Origin: Sapria himalayana
Lineage: Eukaryota > Streptophyta > Magnoliopsida > Malpighiales > Rafflesiaceae
Assembly: GCA_029783825.1 (NCBI GenBank)
Contig: JAREIK010005490.1
Coordinates: 1 to 64,000, forward strand
Direction: 5' to 3'
Length of the DNA stretch: 64,000 nt
Shown: piece by piece, positions 51,019-64,000 of the stretch
How positions within the stretch are numbered: position 1 is the stretch's first letter
Layout of the letters: every line of letters starts with the position of its first letter
Notes under the pieces: model-generated
Databases searched by the model: none
What the model saw: only the letters and a program-made list of their open reading frames with translations
What the model was told of the DNA's origin: nothing
Position numbers and translations under genes: made by a program

Positions 51019-54000
51019 GATCCAGACCCATCCCATAGGTTCAAAATATCGCGACGGGACGAGACGTAGATCGGGGATTTTGGGTAGGATAAAACATTCC
51101 GGGACGCAACGGAGTTCAGACATTTTTTTAAATTTATTTTGTTCAAACCGGCCAAGTTAGTTCATGTCGAAACCTTTTGTTGTACCATTTATCTTTCCTT
51201 AGTTATGTATCTTTCAAACTCAAATTGGGCCAATTTTGTTTTGTCAAATAGGCTAAATACCACAAACGAGTTCCATTACCTTGTCAAAAGCTTTGATGTG
51301 CAAAAAAAATATAAATATTAAATAGAACGTGACCGAGTTGTGTGCTTAATTTGGTTCTTTATTTTTTCACAAGTTGGCTTTGTTCGGCCGAGTGAAAGTT
51401 AACCATAATAGCAATACTACATTTTTTAAACAATTGCTTAAAATATTAAGGAATAGCTAAAGATGACCACAAACACTGGTAGCAGCAATTACTACTTAAG
51501 TAATTGCTAAAATTAGGCAGCTTAATATAACAAAAAAATATACAACTAATAACAACTATGATAATTATCATTTCAAAGGTCCGTCCCGGAACAGCAACGA
51601 AAATCCAAACCCAATTAATTATCTCTTCTACAACTCCTCCCTTTTCTTCCTCAACTATAGAAGGACAACCAAAGATGAAAATGTGTTAATAATGTAGACA
51701 TAAATTTCTAAGATGATAGAGTAATAAAAAAACAAAATATTACCTTTTAAAATTTAATACACCCATTCGAAATTTAGTTGGCGAACTATAGTGTAAAAAT
51801 ATTTGGATCTTGTGACCCCTCTGAAAATTGTAATTGAACCATATTTTTATTAAATTGAATGAATAAAAGAAGTAAAAGTGAAATTAAAATTTACAAGATT
51901 TGTATACTGACCTGATTTATTATCATCAAGGTGTTGAACTAATTCTTCAATTTAAATAGGTTTGTTTGAGCTTCTCAACCAATCTTGTAGACATATGAGA
52001 ACTTCAGCTATAATAGGTGTTAAAGAACTCCTAAATTTATCTAAAGTTCTCCCCCCATTGCTATATGTAGATTCGTAGGCAACAGTAGATGCTTGGATAG
52101 CAAATACATCCCTTGCTTCATTTGCCAAAGAAGGATACCTAACCTCATTTACCTTCCACTAGTTTAGAAGATCAAAATCAATTCTATTTTTTTTCAAATT
52201 TTTCCTCCAAGTACCTATCCAACTCTTCCAAAGCTGCAACTTCTTGTTCTTTCTCCAATTCAACAAAAAAAATCAACATAAGTATCACTACCATCAAAGA
52301 AATCATCATTTTTCTTCAACACAGTAGAAGAGAAATCTTCTTCTTTTGATTCATCTTCATTTAAATCTTTATAATCTTACATCATCTCATTTAAGGCATT
52401 TATAACCTTTTTTACCAAATTTTTAGCCAATTCCTCTCCATAATGCTAAGTGTACTTAACCGTGAGATATTTGAGCTTATATCTAGGATTCAACACTACT
52501 GCTACAAAAAGAAAAATATTTGTTGATTGAAGAGAACCCCAATATTTGTTGAATTTATGCCTCATTTTCATACCCATTTCAGACACCATTGTATCTCTAC
52601 TATTTTCACAAAGCTCAATTTTTTCGAAATTCGAATAATCTCAGGAAAATAAACACAAGAGGTAGAATATTATGAGCCAGAAAATTTAAAATGTTACCTT
52701 ATAAAAAGTTTAAAAGAAATGAGCCAAAATTTTGGCGTTTGTTCAGTCTCTCTCAGTTGAAACGTTTGAACCAAACTTCTTCAAATAACTTTTGTCTTTT
52801 CCTCCAACTTATTAAAATTCTTTTTGATAATTTATATCAAATTGTAGCATCATATATGTTGAATTCCATCTTGTAGGACAATCTAATTGCAATGAAGATC
52901 CATATGTCAAGTTTGCTTCTTCAACACATAACTTAAACATATCTAATCTTTTAGGACTGCTCCTCACATATTTCACCACACCTCTAATTTTTTGAATAGC
53001 ACCCTCAACTACTGCAATGCCATCTCTGACTATTAAGTTTAGGATATGAGCACAACATCTCATATGAAAATGCTCGCCTCTCAAAGGTACAACACTTTTC
53101 TTCAAAAGCCTTTTTTTTATTTGTTCAACTGCAACAACATTATTTGATGCATTATCAACAGTAATGCACATCAACTTTCTCAAACCCCATTCATTCATGC
53201 AAAACTCAATAGCATTTCTAATAATAACTTCAACATGACTTTTAATTACACAAAAGTTCAAAAGCCTTTTATGCATATTCCATTGAAAATCAATGGAATG
53301 AACTGTCAAACATATATAAAACAGATTTTGAATGCTAGTCCAAGTGTCGGTAGTCAATGAAACATTATAACAATGAGATGGTATGCTATCAAATAATTTT
53401 TTCCTTTCCTTCACAAACAAAGAAAAACAATCCCTTAGTGTGGGGTGCCTAGATGGAATTTTAAATTGAGGCACACTAACTTCACAAAACTTTTTAAACT
53501 CATCCCTCTCAACAAAACAAAAAGACAATTCATCTTTTATGATCATTTTCACCAAAGGCTTCCAAACTAGTTGTTGATCAAATTTCCAACAAGTTAATTT
53601 GTTATCCTCTGAACTAGTACCTTTAGTGTAACTTAACAAAGATTGTGATTTGTCTTTACCTTTGTGAGCTTCTATTAAGTCTTTTTTGTGTGGAAATTTC
53701 CTATAAGTCTCTCTCAAGTATTTCCATAAACCCAAAGTACCTTGATCACTTTTTTCCAAATATAATTTCCTACACCATATACAAGCTGCCCTGCCAGTTT
53801 CATTTCCCTCTGAATCAACTAATATCTCATAAGTTTCCTAAATAGTAGACTTATACTTTTTATGAGCTAGAGGTTCAGATGTACCTTGACTTTCTTTTAC
53901 AATTGGAATTGGAGAACCTACCATAACAATAGCAGGGTTCGTGAAAGGATGATGATTGGATTTACCAGTACTTTGATCATTTGAGATGTGATCATCTTCA

Positions 54001-54639
54001 ATTTATTGTATTTTTCATTTACCACTGGATTGTTCCATCTGCATTGCCATTAATTAATATGATATGTCAAGAATAAATACATATAAATATTTCAAACAAG
54101 CAAGCTCTACAAAACTGACTCTAACACATTCAGCCCACTCATTCGGCCCAACCACAACACCACAACCAATACTCAACAAAACTAACTAAGACACATAATA
54201 ATAATAATAATTAATCACTCAATTCTCTTCAGAAAAACAAACCAAAAGGCTGGTGTCATCTAAGACACGGTCGAGGCAACCAGAAGTGCGACGGACAAGG
54301 GCTGGATCTAATTGAACTTGGCTGGAACGGCATGAGGTGGCCTAGAACTCGTCGGAACAGCAATAGGTGCGTCAGAATTGGATGGTTAGTAGTGGAATTG
54401 GTGGCATCTTCATGTTATATATTATATATATATATATTCATATTTCGAGTATCGATTTTTTAGGTCGGGATGGTTCTCGGGATGAATATTGTTTAAGATC
54501 TGAAACCATCCCAAAAGAAAAAATACGTGACAAAATGGGACGAGAAAAGTCAAAGTCAATAGATTTTTATCAGTCCCGATTCTTTCGGGACAAGACTTCG
54601 AGTTGGGTTGCGAATCTCTGAGTCCCGTGAGCAGCCCTA
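51019..54639 (-). mobile_element. hAT (Ac-type) transposon copy 2, 3' end truncated
   Basis: Reverse-strand element of about 3.6 kb. Its 5' end is intact: TAGGGCTGCTCACGGGAC read on the reverse strand (54,622-54,639), followed by the target-site half CTAAATGC (54,640-54,647). The 3' end is missing: the element stops at GATCCAGAC, which corresponds to 29,263 of copy 1. About 82 bp of element with the 3' inverted repeat are lost, together with about 220 bp of adjoining satellite. A 3-bp GAT microhomology is present at the break. It retains the ~300-bp catalytic segment that copy 1 has lost. It could not be moved by a transposase, having only one end. Confidence 0.92.
51911..54050 (-). pseudogene. 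hAT transposase pseudogene, copy 2 (longest readable catalytic region)
   Basis: Same gene as in copy 1. Start ATG at 54,050-54,048, then TGA and the shared TAA (54,005-54,003). TAG (53,840-53,838) replaces the Trp of VWETYE. From 53,837 to 52,812 the frame is open for some 340 codons. It has BED finger CIWCRKLY with the later Cys changed to Tyr, then TTDTWTS with the first catalytic Asp, VDNASNN with the second, RCCAHILN, and DCPTRWNSTY. Numbered from the internal Met at 53,759, these residues are Asp138, Asp202, Cys235/His238 and Trp298. One extra T after YQKEF shifts the frame (about 52,812). A six-A run near 52,620 shifts it again; copy 1 has eight A there. TAG at 52,446-52,448 is shared with copy 1. 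TAG at 52,159-52,161 and a TAA near 51,950 are private. The dimerisation domain (YPSLANEARDVFA, YESTYSNGGRTLDKFRSSL) remains recognisable. Confidence 0.92.
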
Positions 54640-54647
54640 CTAAATGC
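54640..54647 (+). repeat. Target-site copy next to hAT copy 2
   Basis: CTAAATGC, the reverse complement of the left target-site copy of hAT copy 1 (GCATTTAG, 25,936-25,943), at the same place in the same monomer type. The partner copy is lost with the deleted 3' end. Confidence 0.85.
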
Positions 54648-55883
54648 ATATAAAGTTAAATCAGTAAACTTTTAAATCCCATAATTCCTAAATATATAAA
54701 CCATTAAACTTCTATATACTTCTTAATAATTAATAAATCTATTTTTTATTGCTATTTATTATATTTTTAAATATTATTTTAATTATTTATTAGTGTATTT
54801 ATTTAAAATATATAATACAAAATAAATTATGAGTGGGACAAATATAATTTAAATAATATATTATTTATCTAATAAAAATATAAGCTTATAAAAGAACTAT
54901 AAATTTAAAATTTAAAAATTATTATCAAGTAATATAAGTTACTTTAATTTTGAACCAATTTGGGTCTTGTAAATATTTTTTAATTAATATCTATCTTAAT
55001 ATTAATAATTTATAAATTTAAATTTTGATCATTATTATAATATCTATCAATAAAATTATTTATATTAAATTTATATGATATATAATTATTAATAATATTA
55101 TAACAAAATATTATATTAAAATTTTAAAAAATTTTAAATATTATTATATTTTCAAATGTTATAACCTATGAAAATGATAAAAAATTATAGAAATTTTTTT
55201 AGTTATTTTATTTTTTTAAATAAAACCAATAATCCACTAAAAGCCTAAAAACATAAATCGCTAAACTCCAAACGACAAAACCTCTAAATACTTAAATCAT
55301 TAAACTGGTATATTAATAATAAATCATAAATCTAATTTTAATTTTTATTCAGTATAATTTTAAATTTTTATTTTAATTATTTATCAATTTATTTTATATA
55401 AATATTAATTACAAAATAAATTATTAGTGAGGTAGATCTAATTTAAATTAAACCTGTATCCCTAAATAATAAATAATAAATCTCATTTTTTTTCATTATA
55501 ATTTTAAATATTCATTTTAATTATTTATTTGTTTATTTATATATAATTATTAATTACAAAATAAATTAAGTTAGACAAATATAATTTATATAAATTATTT
55601 TTCATCAAAAAATTATTGATACACTTTTTAAAAGAAAAAAAAATTTCAAAACAAAAAATTATTATATAGTAATATATTTTACTTATCTTCTGAATCATTT
55701 TAGGTTTTGTAATTATATTTTAATTGATATCTATCTTATTAATAATAGGTTATTAATTTATTTTTTGATCATTATTAGAATATTTATAAATAAAATTCTT
55801 TATATTGAATTTATATGATATATAAATATAATGATTATTATAACTAAATATTGTATTCACATTTAAAAAAAATTTAAAAATTA

Positions 55884-55919
55884 TTATATTTTCAAAGGTT
55901 ATAACCTTTGAAAATATAA
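55884..55919. repeat. 36-bp perfect palindrome of the satellite monomer
   Basis: Half-site TTATATTTTCAAAGGTTA with its immediate reverse complement, the same long form as at 3787-3822. Confidence 0.9.
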
Positions 55920-58900
55920 AAAAATAATAAAAATAAATTTTTAATTATTTTATTTTTTTAATAAAACCTATATACCACTTAATGAATACACAGTTAAATC
56001 ATGAAATGTTTAAACCTCATAATGCCTAAATACATAAACCATTAAACCGCTATATACTACTTAATAATTAATAAATCTAATTTTTATTTCTATTTATTAT
56101 AATTTTAAATATTCATTTTATTTATTTATTAGTTTATTTTTATAGAAATATTTATTACAAATTAAATTATGAGAGCGACATATATATTTTAATTAATTTA
56201 TTTTTTTTCCAAAAAAATATATGCTTATAAAAGAAGTAAAAATTTAAAAATTAAAAATTATTATCCAGTAATATATTTTACTTTATTTTGAATCAATTTG
56301 TGTTTTGTAAATATTTTTTAATTAATATCAATCTTTTTATTAATAGTTTATTAATTTAAATTTTATCATTATTATATTATCTATCAATAAAATTGTTTAT
56401 ATTGAATTTATATGATATATAATTATTAATATTATTATAACTAAATATTGTATTGACATTTCAAAAAATTTTAAATATTATTATATTTTCAAAGGTTATA
56501 ACCTATGAAAATGAGAAAAAATTATAATTTTTTTTGTTATTTTATTATTTAAATAAAACCTATAAACCACAAAATGCCTAAAAACATAAATCGCGAAACT
56601 ACTAAATGATAAAACCTCTAAATACTTAAACCATTAAACTGGTAAACATTATTAATAATATCATAAATCTCATTTTAATTTTTATACGGTATAATTTTAA
56701 ATTTTTATTTTAATTATTTATCAGTTTATTTTTATAGAAATATTAATTACAAAATAAATTATTAGTGAGACAGATCTAATTTAAATAATTTATTTTTCAT
56801 CAAAAAAAATATATATCCTTATAAAAAGAGGCAAAATTATAAAAACAAAAATTTATTATTTAGTAATATATTTTATTTTTATTTTGAATCATTTTTGATT
56901 TGCAATTATATTTTAATTTATATAATTCTTATTAATAATAGTTTATTAATTTTTTATTGATCATTATTATAATATCTATTAATAAAATTATTTATATTGA
57001 GTTTACATTATATATAATTATTAAGATTATTATTACTGAATATTATATTCACATTTAAATAAAATTAAAAATTATTATAATTTCAAAGGTTATAACCTTC
57101 AAAAATTAAAAAAAATCAAAAAATTAAATTTTTTATTTTTTAATTCTTTAAATAAAAACTATAAATCATTAAAGGCCTAAACACTTAAATCACTAAACTC
57201 CAAAATACCTAAATACTTAAACCATTAAACTAGTATATCCTGAATAAAAAATAATAAATCTTATTTAATTTGAATTCATTATAGTTTTAAATATTCATTT
57301 TAATTATTTATTAGTTTATTTTTATTGAATTATAAATTAAAAATAAATTATGAGGGAGACAAATATAATATAAATAATTTACTTTTAATAAAAAAAATAT
57401 AAACTTATTAAAAGAAAAAAAACATCAAATAAATTATTATTTAGTAATATATTTTATTTTGATTTTGAATAAATTTACATTTTGCACATATATTTTAAAT
57501 AACATCTTTCTTATTAAATTAGTTTATTAATTTATTTTTTGATCATTAATATAATATCTATCAATATAATTGTTTATATTGAATTTACATGATATATAAT
57601 TATTAAGAGTATCATAACTAAATATTGTATTCACATATAAAAAAATTTTAAAAATTGTTATATTTTCAAAGGTTATAACCTTCAAAAATGATAAAAAATA
57701 ATAAAAATAATTTTTTTTGTTATATCATTGTTTAAATAAAACTTATAAACCATTAAATGCCTAAAGACATAAATCTCTAAACTCCTAAACCCCGAAGCCC
57801 CTAAATACTTAAACATTTAAACTCGTAAACCTATACATATAATTTAAATAATATATTGAAAAATTAATTACAAAATAAATTATGAGTGATACAAATATAA
57901 TTTAAATAATTTAATTTTCATCAAAAAAATATACAAGCTTTTTAAAAGAAGTAAAAACTAAAAAACAAAAATTATTATTTAGTAATAAATTTTACATTGT
58001 TTTTGAATCATTTTAGGTTTTTTAATTATATATTAATTTATATCTATCATATTAATAATAGCATATTAATTAATTTTTGATAATTGATATCATATCTATC
58101 TATAAAATTGTTTATATTTAGCTTATATTATATATAATTATATTGATTATTATTACTAAATATTGTCTTCACATTTTTAAAAAAATTTAAAATTATTATA
58201 TTTTCAAAGGTTATAACATTTGAAAATGTGAAAAAAAAACAAAAATATTTTTTTTGTTATTTCATTGTTTAAATAAAACCTTAAACCACTAAATGCCTAA
58301 AAATATAAATCACTAAACTCCTAAACGATAAAACCTCTAAATACTTAAACCATTAAACTGGTAAACATTAATAATAATTCATAAATCTCATTTTAATTTT
58401 TATTCATTATAATTTTAAATTTCTTTTTAATTATTTATCAGTTTATTTTTATAGAAATATTAATTAAAAAATAAATTATTAGTGAGACAAATATAATTTA
58501 AATAATTTATATTTCATCAAAAAAAATATTAGGCTATATATATAGGCACAATTTTAAAAACAAAAATTTATTATTTAGTAAAATATGTTATTTTGATTTT
58601 ATATCATTTTAGATTTTGCATTTATATTTTAATTTATATCATTCTATTTAATAATAGTTTATTAATTATTTATTGATCATTATTATAATATCTATTAATA
58701 AAATTATTTATATTGAGTTTACATTATATATAATTATTAAGATTTTTATAACTAGATATTATACTCACATTTAAAAAAAATTAAAAATTATTATATTTTC
58801 AAAGCTTATAACCTTCAAAAATTAAAAAAAACAAAAAATTAAATTTTTTGTTTTATCATTCTTTAAATAAAAACTATAAATCACTAAAGGCATAAACACT

Positions 58901-61900
58901 TAAATCACTACACCCCAAAATACCTAAATACCTAAACCATTAAAACTGTATATCCTGAATAATAAATAAAAAATCTCACTTTTATTTGTATTCATTATAA
59001 TTTTAAATATTCATTTTAATTATTTATTAGTTTATTTTTATAGAATTATAATCTACAAAATATATTATGTGGAAGAAAAATATAATTTAAATAATATACT
59101 TTTAAGAACAAAAAATATAAACTTATAAAAAGAAGCAAAACATCAAAAACATTATTATTTAGTAATTTATTTTACTTTGATTTTGAATAAATTTAGGTTT
59201 TGCAAAAATATTTTAAAAAATATCTATTTTATTTATAATAGTTTATTAATTAATTTTTTTATCATTATTATAATATCTATCAATATAATTGTTTATATTG
59301 AATTTATATGATATATAATTATTATTATTATCATAACTAAATATAGTATTCAAAGGTTATAACCTTCAAAATTGAGAAAAAATAACAAAAAATAATTTTT
59401 TTTGTAATATCATTGTTTAAATAAGGCTTATAAACATTTAAATACCTAAACACATAAATCTCTAAACTCTTAAGCCCCGAAGCACCTAAATACTTAAACC
59501 TTTAAACTTGAAAACCTTAAATATAAGTTAAATAATTTATTGAAATATTAATTACAAAATAAATTATGAGTTATACAAATATAATTTAAATAATTTATTT
59601 TTTATCAAAAAAATATATAATCTTATAAAATGAAGCAAACACTAAAAAACAAAAATTATTATATAGTAATAAATTTACTTTGATTTTTAATCATTTTAGT
59701 TTTTGTAATTAAATTTTAATTTATATCTATCATATTAATAATAGTTTATTAATTTATTTTTTGATAATTGATATAATATTTATCAATAAAATTATTTATA
59801 TTTAGTTTATATTATATATTGTTATAATAATTATTATTACTAAATATTGTATTCACATTTTTAAAAAATTTTAAAATTATTATATTTTCAAAGGTTTTAA
59901 TCTTTTAAAATTTGAAAAAATATCAAAAATATTTTATTTATTTTTTAATTGTTTATATTGAATTTATATGATATTTAAATATAATGATTATTATAACTAA
60001 AAATTGAATTTACTTTTGAAAAGAATTTTAAAATTATTATATTTTCAAAGATGAAAAAATAAAACCTATAAACCCATAAATGCCTAAACACTTAAATCAA
60101 TAACTCCTATATCTCTAAAACCATAAATAATAAATAATAATTTTTTTAAACCGGTAATCCTAAATTATCAATAATAAATCTCAATATTATTTTTTTTATT
60201 ATAATTTTAAATATTCATTTTAATTATTTATTTGTTTATTTTTATATAAATATTAATTACAAAAAAAATTATGAGTTAGACAAATATAATTTATATAAAT
60301 TATTTTTCATCAAAAAATATTGATAAACTTATAAAAAGAATAACAAATTTAAAAACTAAAATTTATTATATAGTAATATATTTTGCTCTCCTTCTGAATC
60401 ATTTTAGATTTTGTAATTATATTTTAATTGATATCTATCTTATTAATAATGTTTATTAATTTATTTTTTGATCATTATTAGAATATTTATCAATAAAATT
60501 GTTTATATTGAATTTATATGATATATAAATATAATGATTATTATAACTAAATATTGAATTCACTTTTGAAAAAAAATTAAAAATTATTATATTTCCATTT
60601 CCAAAGGTTATAAACTTTGTAAAATTGAAAAAATAATAAAAATAAATTTTATGTTATTTTATTTTTTAAATAAAAGCTATAAACCACTAAATGCTTACAT
60701 AGTTATATCAGTAAACTCCTAAACCCCGTAATGTCTAAATACATAATCCATTAAACAGCTATATACTACTTAATAATTAGTAAATTGAATTTTTAGTTCA
60801 ATTTATTATTATTTTAAATATTCATTTTAATTATTTATTAGTTTATTATTATAGAAATTTTTATTACAAAATAAATAATGAGTGCGACACATATAATTTA
60901 AATAATTTATTTTTAGTAAAAAAATATATATACGCATTTAAAAGAAGTATAAAAGAAGTATTAATAAAAATTAAAAATTATTATCAACTAATATATTTTA
61001 CATTAATTTTGAATCAATTTGGGTTTTGTAAATATTTTTTAATTAATATCTATCGTATTATAAATAGTTTATTAATTTAATTTTTGATCATTACTATAAT
61101 ATCTATCAAAAAAATTGTTTATATTTATTTTATATGATATAGAATTATTAAAATTATTATAAATAAATATTGTATTCAAATTTCAAAAAATTTTAAATAT
61201 TATTAAATTTTCAAAGGTTATAACATTTGAATATTACAAGAAATTACAATTTTTTTTGTTATTTTATTATTTAAATAAAACCTATAAATCAATAAATGCC
61301 TAAAAACATAAATCGCTAAACTCCTAAATGACAAAACCTCAAAATACTTAAACCATTAAACTGGTATACATTAATAATAAATCATAAATCTCATTTTTAT
61401 TTTTATTCAGTATATTTTTAAATTTTTATTTTAATTATTTATCTATTTATTTTTATAAAAATATTAATTACAAAATAAATTATTAGTGAGACAGATATAA
61501 CGTAAATTAAACGGGTATACCCTAAATAAAAAATAATAAATCTTATTTTTTTTTCATTATAATTTTTAATATTCATTTTAATTATTCATTTTTTATTTTT
61601 ATATAAATATTAATTAAAAAATAAATTATGAGTTAGACAAATATAATTCAGGTAAATTATTTTTAATCAAAAAAATATAGATAAACTTTTTTAAATAAAA
61701 AAAATTCAAAACAAAAAAGTATTATATAGTAATATAATTTGTTTTGCTTATGAATCATTTTATGTTTTATAATTATATTTTAATTAATATCTATCTTATT
61801 AATAATAGATTATTAATTTATTTTTTGATCATTATTAAAATATTTATCACTAAAATTATTTATTTTGATATATGATATATAAATATATTGATTATTCTAA

Positions 61901-63299
61901 CTAAATATTGAATTCACTTTTGAAAAAAATTTAAAAATTATTATATTTACAAAGGTTATAACCTTTGAAAATATCAAAAAATAATAAAAATAAATGTTTT
62001 GTTATTTTATTTTTTAAATAAAACCTATAAAACACTAAATTCATACACAATTAAATCAATAAACACACCCCGTAATACCTAAATACATAAACCATTAAAC
62101 TACTATATAATACATAATAATTAATAAATCTAATTTTAATTTCTATTTATTATAGTTTATATATTCATTTTTATATTTTATTAGTTTATTTTTATCGAAA
62201 TATTTATTATAAAATAAATTATGAGTGTGACAGATATAATTAAAATAATTTAATTTTAATCAAAAAAAATATATACGCTTATAAAAGAAGTTAAAATTTA
62301 AAAATTAAAGATTATTATCCAGTAATATATTTTACTATAATTTTGAATCAATTTGGGTTTTGTAAATATCTTTTAATTAATATCTATCTTATTATTAATA
62401 GTTTATTAATTTAATTTTTAATCATTATTATAATATCTATCAATAAAATTATTTATATTGAATCTATATCATATATAATTATTAATATTATTATAACTAA
62501 ATATTATATTCGCATTTCAAAAAATTTTAAATATTATTATATTTTCAAAGGTTATAACCTATGAAAATGAGAAAAAATTACAAAATTTTTTTTTGTTATT
62601 TTATTGATTAAATAAAACCAATAAACCACTAAATGCATAAAAACCTAAATCGCTAAACTCCTAAAAGACAAAACCTCTAAATACTTAAACTATTAAACTA
62701 GTATATATTAATAATAAATCATAAATATCATTTTAATTTTTATTTAGTATAATTTTAAATTTTTATTTTAATTAATTTTCAGTATATTTTTATAGAAATT
62801 TTAATAACAAAATAAATTATTAATATGACAGATCTAATTTAAATTAGACAGGAATACCCTAAATAATAAATAATAAATCTCATCATTTTTAATTATAATT
62901 TTAAATATTCATTTTAATTATTTATTTGTTTATTTTTATATAAATATAAATTACAAATTAATTTATGTGTTACACAAATATAATTTATGTAAATTATTTT
63001 TCATCAAAAAATTATAGATAAACTTTTTAAAAGAAAAAAAATTCAAAATAAATAATTATTATATAGTAATATATTTTGCTTTGCATCTGAATCATTTTTG
63101 GTTTAGTAATTATATTTTAATTGATATCTATCTTATTAATAATAGATTATTAAGTTATTTTTTCATTATTATTATAATATTTATCAATAAAATGTTTATA
63201 TTGAATTTATATGATATATAAATATAATGATTATTATAACTAAATATTGTATTCACTTTTGAAAAAAATTTTAAAATTATTAAAATTTCAAATGTTAAA

Positions 63300-64000
63300 A
63301 CCTTTGGAAATGTGAAAGAATAAAAAAAATATTTTTTCTTTATTATTCTATTGTTTAAATAAAACCTATACACCACTAAATGCCTAAGCATTTAAATCAC
63401 TAAACTATAAAAACTCGATACCTGTATATAGATAATCCTTTAAATCGGTATACACTAAATAATAATTAATAAATTTCATTTTTATTTATTTTCATTATAA
63501 TTTAAATAATTCATTTTTATTGTTTAGTTTTTTATTTTTATATATGTATTAATTATAAAATAAATTATGAGTTAAAAATATAATTTATAAAAATTATTTT
63601 TAATCAAAAAATTGATAAGCTTATAAAAAGGATAAAAATTTAAAAACAAATAATTATTATTTAGTAATATATTTCGCTTTGATTTTGAATCATTTTAGGT
63701 TTTGATATTATATTTTAAGTAATATCAATCTTCTTCATAATAGAATTTTAATTTATTTTTGATAATTATTAGAATATCTATCAATAAAATTGTTTATATT
63801 GAATTTATATGATATATAATTATTATGATTATTATAAATAAATATAGTATTCATTTTTAAAAAAATTTAAAAATTATTATATTTTCAAAGGTGAAAATCT
63901 TAAAAAATGAGAAAAAATAATAAAAATAAATTTTTAGTTATTTTATTTTTTAAATAAAACCATTAGACCATTAAATGCTTACTTACTTAAATTAGTAAGC
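63300..64000 (+). repeat. Recurrence of the window-start block
   Basis: Shares with positions 80-780 the strings AATATTTTTTCTTTATTATTC, ACACCACTAAATGCCTAAGC, ATATAGATAATCCTTTAAATC and TATATTTTAAGTAATATCAATC, in the same order and at nearly the same spacing. The GCCTAAGC form and the TTTTTTCTTTATTATTC form were not seen at 34.57 or 45.06 kb. The two window ends are therefore closer to each other than to the intervening copies. Confidence 0.75.

Larger units (their letters stand above)
54640..64000 (+). repeat. AT-rich satellite array, segment 8 (forward)
   Basis: Forward monomers up to the window end. The first ~2 kb mirror the left flank of hAT copy 1. Anchors lie near 55,223, 55,965, 56,556, 57,147, 57,737, 58,275, 58,868, 59,420, 60,062, 60,672, 61,277, 62,020, 62,613, 63,355 and 63,955. 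At about 59,930-60,060 a ~150-bp stretch around the GTTTATATTGAATTTATATGA motif has been duplicated out of phase. The last ~700 bp match 80-780 at the window start. No gene is seen. Confidence 0.95.

Noticed and set aside
54367..54621. 84-codon + strand frame over the 5' end of hAT copy 2 (and the - strand frame at 26,010-26,252 in copy 1)
   Set aside because: Antisense to the 5' non-coding region, passing through the AT microsatellite and the GGGAC-rich subterminal region. It is a chance frame.
1..64000. CRISPR array, or plasmid, phage or bacterial content
   Set aside because: The repeats are ~600-bp tandem monomers without spacers, there are no prokaryotic genes or ribosome binding sites, and the transposons are eukaryotic hAT elements.

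Overview
The window looks like eukaryotic nuclear heterochromatin, most likely from a flowering plant. About 52 of the 64 kb is one very AT-rich tandem satellite. The rest is six insertions: two degenerate copies of a BED-finger hAT (Ac-type) transposon, three related copies of an unidentified GC-richer sequence (inserts A, B and C), and one short unidentified insertion. The plant assignment is an inference. It rests on the hAT transposase type and on degenerate TTTAGGG-like (plant telomere-like) tracts. I see no intact protein-coding gene, rRNA, tRNA or CRISPR array, and nothing bacterial.

Layout: satellite in forward orientation 1-14,399 (the first ~50 bases appear to be reverse), broken by a 240-bp insertion at 7.62-7.86 kb. 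Satellite in reverse orientation 14.40-32.70 kb, broken by insert A (18.78-21.23 kb) and hAT copy 1 (25.94-29.34 kb, + strand). Insert B (32.70-33.97 kb) sits exactly where the satellite flips back to forward. Forward satellite then runs 33.97-64.0 kb, broken by insert C (37.53-38.12 kb, an internally deleted reverse copy of A) and hAT copy 2 (51.02-54.64 kb, - strand).

The satellite monomer is about 535-605 bp, with a long variant near 740 bp made by tandem duplication of one ~150-bp segment. Each monomer has a GC-richer block of degenerate CCTAAA-like steps. It also has a dyad (half-site ATTTTCAAAGGTTA) that is a perfect 28-36 bp palindrome in many monomers, and directly after it a second inverted repeat able to form a ~15-bp stem. 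Diagnostic monomer variants recur in the same order, which indicates a higher-order repeat of roughly 7 kb (about 11 monomers).

The most informative result is the history. Shared private variants show that 14.4-23.7 kb and 33.97-42.8 kb are inverted copies of one ancestral block, each carrying the same insertion (A and C). The two hAT copies sit at the same base of the same monomer type, with the same flanking variants and in the same orientation relative to the satellite. They also share two in-frame stop codons. They are therefore one insertion copied by segmental duplication, not two transpositions. I found no convincing new molecular system; the novelty is the palindrome-bearing satellite and its fold-back architecture.
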